Shown here: positions 56,700 through 64,000 of the stretch, piece by piece
Position numbering within the stretch: position 1 is the first letter of the stretch
How the letters are laid out: each line of letters opens with the position of its first letter
Source: Megalonaias nervosa
Taxonomy: Eukaryota; Mollusca; Bivalvia; Unionida; Unionidae
Reading direction: 5' to 3'
NCBI GenBank assembly: GCA_016617855.1
Contig: JAECUM010001130.1
Coordinates: 1 to 64,000 of the forward strand
DNA length: 64,000 bases
Position numbers and translations under genes: made by a program
The notes under the pieces: model-generated
Database searches by the model: none
Seen by the model: the letters and a program-made list of their open reading frames with translations, nothing else
Told to the model about the DNA's origin: nothing

Positions 56700-57570
56700 G
56701 ATTAATAGAGAGGTGAACAAAGAAATGAAGGCGATGGATGTAATGGATACAATATGCCCATGGAAACAGTAGTGCAGGTTGGTGGATAAGACAAAAGCAA
56801 TAACATAATCTATTTAGCCGTTTTTTAGAATCTTGTGTTACACAATAATAAATGAATAGATCACAAAATATGAACAATTCCAAGTATTATTTATATCAAT
56901 GGAATTCGCTCATATACATTAATCCTCCAGGTAGTAGTGCTTTTGAACTGTGGTTTCATTCTTTTTGAAGTGCAACTTATGACCAAGCCTTCTGAAAATG
57001 TGAATATGTCTAGAAACCCCATCTTATTTTCAAGCTTTCTTGTGACTGACAAGAGTGATGAGCAAATTCTCTTTATAACTTTCAGCTACTTGCCGTTTTC
57101 AATTATACAGTACTCCCTCACTAAAAGGCCATTCATTATCACATGGTTCTTGTTACAATGCTGGTATTGACATCGATCTCATTTTATTATGCTACTGTAA
57201 AACTGAATAAGCTTCATTAAAGGGTCATCTCATATTAAGGCAATATACTCTGGCTCCCATGGACAGTGTTATAATAAGGGAATACCGTAACATGAGCTTC
57301 ATAATAAGGCTATCTCACTATGAGGATGTAAACTGGATGGCAACTCCAGTTAGCACTATATTGAGGGTATACTGTATTAAACACACCGAATCAGTCTTTG
57401 GTGACCTGAGATTTATTCTCACTTAAAGTTTGAACTAAAGTTAAAGACGAAGAAGGGTATTTTTGTATTTGTTTTCTATGTACATCATTTACTAAAAGTA
57501 CCTTTTGTACATTTTTGATCTGACAAAAACTGCCCTCATTCGCCTTGATCACAAGGCTAACCTGATTTTC
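56700..57570 (+). repeat. Old interspersed/segmental repeat, copy 2
   Basis: Same order of blocks as 33870-34560, with extra copies of the 'cattataataagg-aatac' word here. See that entry for matching positions. Confidence 0.6.
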
Positions 57571-58670
57571 CGCGACAGGCATTTCCTCACCAGTCACTTC
57601 AGGGACTGCATTTCTGCACTGATGTATGTTTTCTATATAGCTAAATCAACGATTAATTGTGTGAAAACTTTAGCATGAATAAAAGAGTGCTAGACGCAAG
57701 TGTAAAACGAAAGTACTGCTAATTAATGCGTTATGTAAACATAAAAACAAGGTTTCAGCAGTTGAGCAAAGTAACCAATCATTTAATGTGCAATAATTAT
57801 TATCAAAGTCATCATAATAAAAGTGTCAGATTTGCAGATAAATAAGTAGAGCGCAAGTAAACAGAAGCCTTGTTGCCAATTATTGCATGAAGTAAGAGTC
57901 TCATAATTGTTCATTTCATTATGTCACATGATAATTTTCTTTCTTGCATTATTTTGTGATTACTTTTGAAATATCATTTTTGCTTGACTCTATCCTAGTA
58001 ACCTAGCCCGATATTGTAAATATGGGCTTGATTTTTCGCAATCTCATGTAAATATTGTGAAAGATTAATTTCTTTTTAATACCTACAAATTAAGTCTTGT
58101 TAACTGTAAATCTTTGTTCGAGTTTCATTTGATTAAGACGAAATTTTATGTTATTTCGCTCTTTCTGTTTCAGTTTTAAGTCCTTCATACTGCCCTTCTT
58201 AAGTTTGATTTTCATATTTTCGATTTCAATAGATCTTTTTTATTTATCACCCATCTGCCTGTCGCAGAAATGACAATTAACGGAACCGTCGGATGTGGAA
58301 ATACTTAATGCGGAAATGTCTGTCTCGGTAAATGAGGCATACCAATCACAATAACTCAATAAACAATATTACTGATGAATATTAATAAAATGGACACTTT
58401 TTGTTCTACAGCAAAACAGACGAAATTTCACTATTCTTTCATATGAAAAATTAAAGACAAGCATTACAAATTTTCATATATGCAAAAACATTAGTAAGAA
58501 GAAATACAACAACCCAGAAATTAAAATAGGTTTCAGTAAATATCATCCTACACAGACAGATCAAATGTAAATCTGAGATTACAAGATCTCTTATAAGTCT
58601 TACACCTACTAATGATCTGAAGCATCAAGGTGAATTTAAGGTAAACTACAATATTTTAAATCCCGATCAT
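57571..58670. other. AT-rich stretch, nothing recognised
   Basis: No frame of note, no repeat that I can align within the window. Confidence 0.45.
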
Positions 58671-61600
58671 GGGATTTTTCACTTCATGGCAATAAAATTA
58701 CTTAAGTTAACCAATCATGTGTATTGTAACAGTATGAAAAAATTATTTATCTTTAACGGTACTGTACAACATATTTTCAACAACCAAGAATTATTACAAA
58801 ATTCACAAGGAAATCCAGGGAACCAAAGTGACTCATGTACACAGTCTTTTAATATAGCGTGAATAAAAAATTATGAACTCCTGATCTACATGTGTAATAC
58901 CATATTTGGATCAAGGGAACCAGAAATTATGAATTCCCATCTTTGTCAATGTAAAAAAAAAAATAAGCATTAAATACAAATTCTGACATGTCATGCCAGT
59001 TTCAGCTTGATAAACTTTAAGTCATAATAACATCAGCCACATTCAAGCACCGGAATTTCACTAGCTGCTCGAGGACAGGTTATTTGGTACCTAATTCTCC
59101 TTATTTTAATCAGTTTGGCATAAACTTATTATTTTTAGTGACTGGTTATGAAATAATACTGATAATATACATTCTTTTGTGTGAAAACAATGCTGGAACA
59201 CAATAAAAACTTTAAACCCTCAGGCTCTTTTTCGGACTGGAGATTTGGATTACCCTGTCTAAAACTCCTTCCCCTACTCTTGTTAAATGCTTGTATACAT
59301 AATAAAGAGTGTGTGATCCCTTAGTATGAGAATGCCTTGAAATCTGGGTTGCATTAAATGAACAGTAGCCCTACACTGTTTCAATTAATTTCAGTTGCCA
59401 GCCACTGTTTCAATGCATGGGCTGCATAATAAATTACCCAGTGGTGGCTCGAACCATTTTGCTGGATAATTAATGGTGATCAGATGTGTAAAGAAGAACT
59501 AAAGTTATTGTGTGGAAGCCATTTGTCTTCCATCAGTCAGTTGACCTTTTGACCCCAAATCTATAGCCTTTTTCTTATTCCAAGTACCAGCCTCTACATA
59601 GTATGGTTGAGGTATGTTATGAAGAACATTATTGTGCAGAAACCATTTTTGTATGCTTTCAGGTACAGTGACCTTTCTCTGGGCAATTTGACTGAAAGAT
59701 CAGGGTTCTTCCTTTCACTAGGCACAAGAAATCCACAAACTATAGATGATGGACACCTGGAGATATTGTGCAGAAACCATTTTTCTTCTATGAGTCACAG
59801 TGTCTTTTTTCACTTTTTTCAGTGGGATTTTTCACTTCATGGCAATAAAATTACTTAAGTTAATCAATCATGTATATTGTAACAGCATGAAAAAATTATT
59901 TATCTTTAACGGTACTTTACAACATATTTTTAACAACCAAGAATGTACAAAAATCACATGGAAATACAGGGAACCTAAGTGACTCATGTACACAGTGTTT
60001 TAATATCATAGCGTGAATAAAAAAAATGATGAATTCCTGATATACATGTGTAATCCCATATTTGGATCACGGGAACCAGAAATTATGAATTCCCATTATT
60101 GTCATTGTAAAAAATATAAGCATTAAATAAAAAATTCTGACATGTCATGCCAGTTTCAGCTTGAAAAACTTTAAGTCATAATAACATCAGCCACATTCAA
60201 GCACTGGAATTTCACTAGCTGCTTGAGTACAGGTTGTTTGGTACCTAACTCTCCTTTTTTAATCAGTTTGGCATAAACGTATTATTTTCAGTGACTGGTT
60301 ATGTAATAATACTGATAATATACATTCTTTTGTGTGAAAACAATGCTGGAACACAATAAAAACTTTAAACCCTTGGGCTCTTTCTTGGGCTGGAGATTTG
60401 GATTACCCTGTCTAAAACTCCTTCCCCTACTCTTGTTAAATGTTTGTATACATAATAAAGAGTGTGTGATCCCTTAGTATGAGAATGCCTTGAAATCTGG
60501 GTTGCATTAAATGAACAGTAGCCCTACACTGTTTCAATTAATTTCAGTTGCCAGCCATTGTTTCAATGCATGGGCTGCATAATACATTACCCAGTGGTGG
60601 CTTGAACCATTTTGCTGGATAATTAATGGTGATCAGATGTGTAAAGAAGAACTAATGTTATTGTGTGGAAGCCATTTGTCTTCCATCAGTCAGTTGACCT
60701 TTGGACCCCAAATCTATAGCCTTTTTCTTATTCCAAGTACCAGACTCTACATAGTATGGTTGAGGTATGTTATGAAGAACATTATTGTGCAGAAACCATT
60801 TTTGTATGCTTTCAGGTACAGTGACCTTTCTCTGGGCCATTTGACTGAAAGATCAGGGTTCCTCCTAACACTAGGCACAAGAAATCCACAGTCTACTAAC
60901 TACAGATGATGGACAACTGGAGATGTTCTGCAGAAACCATTTTTCTTCTATGAGTCACAGTGTCTTTTTTCACTTTTTTCAGTGGGATTTTTCACTTCAT
61001 AGCAATAAAATTACTTAAGTTAATCAATCATGTATATTGTAACAGCATGAAATAATTATTTATCTTTAACGGTACTTTACAACATATTTTTAACAACCAA
61101 GAATGCACAAAAATCACATGGAAATACAGGGAACCTAAGTGACTCATGTACACAGTGTTTTAATATCATAGCATGAATAAAAAAAATGATGAACTCCTGA
61201 TATACATGTGTAATCCCATATTTGGATCACAGGAACCAGAAATTATGAATTCCCATCTTTGTCATTGTAAAAAAAATAAGCATTAAATAAAAAATTCTGA
61301 CATGTCATGCCAGTTTCAGCTTGAAAAACTTTGTCATACTAACATCAGCCACATTCAAGAACTGGAATTTCACTAGCTGCTTGAGTACAGGTTGTTTGGT
61401 ACCTAACTCTCCTTTTTTAATCAGTTTGGCATAAACGTATTATTTTTAGTGACTGGTTATGTAATAATACTGATAATATACATTCTTTTGTGTGAAAACA
61501 ATGCTGGAACACAATAAAAACTTTAAACCCTCAGGCTCTTTTTCGGGCTGGAGATTTGGATTACCCTGTCTAAAACTCCTTCCCCTACTCTTGTTAAATG

Positions 61601-62115
61601 TTTGTATACATAATAAAGAGTGTGTGATCCCTTAGTATGAGAATGCCTTGAAATCTGGGTTGCATTAAATGAACAGTAGCCCTACACTGTTTCAATTAAT
61701 TTCAGTTGCCAGCCACTGTTTCAATGCATGGGCTGCATAATAAATTACCCAGTGGTGGCTCGAACCATTTTGCTGGATAATTAATGGTGATCAGAAGTGT
61801 AACCAAGAACTAATGTTATTGTGTGGAAGCCATTTGTCTTCCATCAGTCTGTTGACCTTTGGACCCCAAATCTATAGCCTTTTTCTTATTCCAAGTACCA
61901 GACTCTACATAGTATGGTTGAGGTATGTTATGAAGAACATTATTGTGCAGAAACCATTTTTGTATGCTTTCAGGTACAGTGACCTTTCTCTGGGCCATTT
62001 GACTGAAAGATCAGGGTTCCTCCTTACACTAGGCACAAGAAATCCACAAACTATAGATGATGGACACCTGGAGATGTTCTGCAGAAACCATTTTTCTTCT
62101 ATGAGTCACAGTGTC
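58671..62115 (+). repeat. Tandem triplication of a 1.15-kb unit
   Basis: Units start 'gggatttttcacttcat-gcaata' at 58671, 59824 and 60984 (spacings 1153 and 1160). The last unit stops at 62115, 'tcacagtgtc'. Units 2 and 3 differ at few positions; unit 1 is more diverged, so the second duplication is recent. Each unit ends in the 'tgtggaagccatttgtcttcc', 'ttattgtgcagaaaccattttt', 'gagatgttctgcagaaacc' family. The open frames inside (for example 61813-62244) repeat from unit to unit and look incidental. Confidence 0.92.
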
Positions 62116-62560
62116 ATAGATTTTTTATGTTTTGATTCTGATATTGATAGAATTCTTTGTTATCCCATGTCCATGCTATGTTTGGTAACTATAGATAGTG
62201 CAGTTACTGCGCAAAAACCTTTGTCCTTGTTTCAGTCACAGTGACCTGGAGATCTGGAATTTCTAGCCCCAAATCAATATGATTCTTCCTTACCTAAAGT
62301 GCAAGCAATCCACAATGTTTAATAATTGTAAATGGTGGGTAACCAAAGTTATTATGTCAAAACCAAACTGGTAACTGTTATCAACAGATGGAAGGAAAAC
62401 ACCATACCATAATATGCTCTACCAAGTTTCATAAATTTTTCAGGAGATACGAAGCTAATAAAATTGTGATGGATAGACATGCTTACCCAGTATACCCCAA
62501 CCCCACTCCCCAACTTCTTTTTCAGTTGGTGGTGGTGTTGGTGGCATAAAACACCCATTT
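62116..62560 (+). repeat. Interspersed repeat 3' part ('gtataccccaaccccactcccc')
   Basis: It continues the same family: 'gtttcagtcacagtgacctgg', 'gattcttccttacctaaagtg', 'caagcaatccacaa', 'aaagttattatgtcaaaaccaaactgg', 'gatggatagacatgcttacc', then 'cagtatacccc' and a (TGG)-rich end. The array order is like the repeats at 29691-30260 and 37860-38090. Confidence 0.65.
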
Positions 62561-62634
62561 AGAGTTTTAAAAAAATCTTAGTATGTTAATTTGTTTATGT
62601 GGTATAGTGTTTACTGTGAAGGTGCCAAAGATGC

Positions 62635-62905
62635 TCCAACAAGCCATGTGAGAAGTTATTTCAGCCTGCTTATTATTTTATAACAATTAACTCCATCAAG
62701 CCAGATAAGAAGTTTTTCAGCCTTTCCATTATTTTGTAACATTCTAACAAGCCTGGTGAGAAATATTACAGTCTGGCTGTTATTATCTACAGTCACCTCC
62801 AACAGGCAGGTGAGAAGGTTTTTAGCCTGACTGTTATTAAGTAACAATCATCTCCAACAGGCAGGTGGGAAGTTTTTCAGCCTGGCTGCTATTACATAAC
62901 AATCA
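62635..62905 (+). repeat. Minisatellite, about 55-bp unit x 5
   Basis: The unit is 'tccaacaggcaggtgagaag', 'tttttcagcctggctgttatt', 'a-gtaacaatca'. The first units are the most diverged. Confidence 0.88.
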
Positions 62906-63055
62906 ATTAAGCAGTGATAGCAGTGACCAGTGAATAATTGTAAGTTGAAATCTGACAGACCGGTTGGTGGAGCAGAGATTTATCAATACCAATTACCAAA
63001 TAAATATATCTAAGAATACCATGTTAATCCATGTGTATGTATCAGTTGATTGTGA
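62906..63055. other. Short spacer
   Basis: Nothing recognised. Confidence 0.4.
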
Positions 63056-63665
63056 TGGATATACACTGATAGTTTGAAATGTGAAAACAGATCTGCTTTT
63101 GCACCATGTATTTGCATATCAGGATGTACATTGATAGCCTTAAAAATGATAGCAGATCAGCTTTTGCACATGTCAGCACATTAGGATCTACACTGATAGC
63201 TTGGATCTGCTTTTTCATAACTTGCCTGCAGATTAGGCTGTACACTGATAGCGAGAAATGAGTATTTACTTTAATACAATGTACCCTCAGATTAGGGGGA
63301 ACACTGATAGCTTGAAATGTGTATTTACTTTAATACAATGTGCCCTCAGATTAGGGGGAACACTGATAGCTTGAAATGTGTATTTGCTTTAATACAATGT
63401 GCCCTCAGATTAGGGGGAACACTGATAGCTTGAAATGTGCATTTACTTTAATACAATGTGCCCTCCGATTAGGGGGAAAACTGATAGCTTGAAATGTGTA
63501 TTTACTTTAATAATGTGCCCTCAGATTAGGGGGAACTCTGATAGCTTGAAATGTGTATTTACTTTAATGCAATGTGCCCTCAGATTAGGGGTAACACTGA
63601 TAGCTTGAAATGTGTATTTACTTTAGTACAATGTGCCCTCAGATTAGGGGGAACACTGATAGGTG
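63056..63665 (+). repeat. Minisatellite, 59-bp unit, about 7 regular copies plus 3 diverged ones
   Basis: The regular unit is 'cactgatagcttgaaatgtg' + 'tatttactttaatacaatgt' + 'gccctcagattagggggaa', from about 63242 to 63662. Upstream (63056-63241) are three older, longer variants containing 'acagatctgcttttgca' in the middle. Confidence 0.93.
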
Positions 63666-63673
63666 GTAGTAGA

Positions 63674-63961
63674 TCTGAGTCTAGGCTCTATGCATCTGGA
63701 TACAAGTTATCTGAGTCTAGGCTCTATGCATCTGGATACAAGTTATCTGAGTCTAGACTCTGTGCATCTGGATACAAGTTTTCTGAGTCTAGGCTCTGTG
63801 CATCTGGATACAAGTTATCTGAGTCTAGGCTCTATGCATCTGGATACAAGTTATCTGAGTCTAGACTCTATGCATCTGGATACAAGTTATCTGAGTCTAG
63901 ACTCTATGCATCTGGATACAAGTTATCTGAGTCTAGGCTCTATGCATCTGGATACAAGTTA
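63674..63961 (+). repeat. Minisatellite, 36-bp unit x 8
   Basis: The unit is 'tctgagtctaggctctat' + 'gcatctggatacaagtta', exactly 36 bp, eight copies with only a few alternating substitutions (agg/aga, tat/tgt, tta/ttt). Because 36 is divisible by 3, two plus frames stay open across it (63551-63976 and 63663-63998). I regard it as noncoding. Confidence 0.95.
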
Positions 63962-64000
63962 CACATTAGCCAATAGCATATATTCTTTGAAGTTTTAAAT

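Noticed and set aside
57391..57597. 68-codon minus frame as a gene
   Set aside because: It lies in the interspersed repeat shared with 34.4 kb, where the frame is not kept.
61813..62244. 143-codon coding region
   Set aside because: Its first two thirds recur in the other copies of the 1.15-kb tandem repeat and belong to a noncoding interspersed family. The frame is not preserved between copies.
63056..63665. Interstitial telomere repeat (TTAGGG in every unit)
   Set aside because: Each 59-bp unit has just one TTAGGG inside 'gattagggggaa'. There is no tandem TTAGGG, so the match is incidental.
63551..63998. Repeat-protein gene encoding a 12-residue unit (SESRLYASGYKL)
   Set aside because: The frame is open only because the 36-bp unit is a multiple of three without a stop. 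A second frame is open as well, and there is no start context, splice signal or flanking coding sequence.

Overview
This is AT-rich, repeat-dense eukaryotic DNA with long introns and spliced gene fragments. I see no bacterial operons, rRNA genes, CRISPR arrays or complete intronless cellular genes. The best guess is a mollusc, probably a bivalve. The reasons are the tRNA-derived SINEs with a GGCGTTAAACC-type tail, the interspersed family that reads 'agttattgtgcagaaaccattttt...tcacagtgacctt', and a PARP14-like mono-ADP-ribosyltransferase gene. The species cannot be told from the sequence.

Left part (1-23 kb): almost entirely mobile-element debris. It holds two local tandem duplications (0.3-1.0 kb and 1.5-3.4 kb), two tRNA-derived SINEs, two copies of a (TA)n(GA)n-headed repeat, and four families of fold-back elements whose ends are arrays of short phrases. 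F1 is a 16-bp unit (core AAAACGTACCCAAG). F2 is a 10-bp unit (ACAAAGCCNN). F3 is a roughly 15-bp unit (GTGACTTTCTGTCCT). F4 has the core AAAATCGCCCC. A complete F1 element lies at 9090-10175 with an 8-bp target duplication. A complete F2 element (13819-16579) sits inside an F1 array with a 9-bp target duplication. It merges into a much larger inverted repeat (15195-19279) whose arms are themselves built from tandem units of about 230-300 bp, each headed by a 10-bp-period array.

Middle (23-41 kb): a broken, spliced SET-domain gene related to KMT5A/PR-Set7 (23511-26106, + strand). Next come two copies of one tRNA-SINE, one of them inserted with a clear target duplication into a 60-bp minisatellite. 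After these lie a broken intronless gene of a widespread uncharacterised metazoan family (35.2-36.8 kb, - strand) and a decayed coiled-coil, virus- or transposon-like coding remnant (39.9-41.0 kb).

Right part (41-64 kb): the 3' end of a PARP14-like gene on the minus strand. Three exons are visible (55238-55389, 49235-49409, 41404-41690), and splice sites and phase agree at both junctions between them. The most upstream of the three has an in-frame TGA at a position where the family has Trp. The last intron holds a 5.0-kb Ty3/gypsy-type LTR retrotransposon (42703-47731, - strand, 5-bp target duplication) inserted in a minisatellite. That retrotransposon carries a nearly perfect 176-bp palindromic MITE. 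The remaining introns and upstream DNA are minisatellites (units of 36-107 bp), a 1.15-kb tandem triplication and old interspersed repeats.

Calls rest on reading motifs, splice signals and repeat structure directly. No database search was possible, and family names come from recalled family features.
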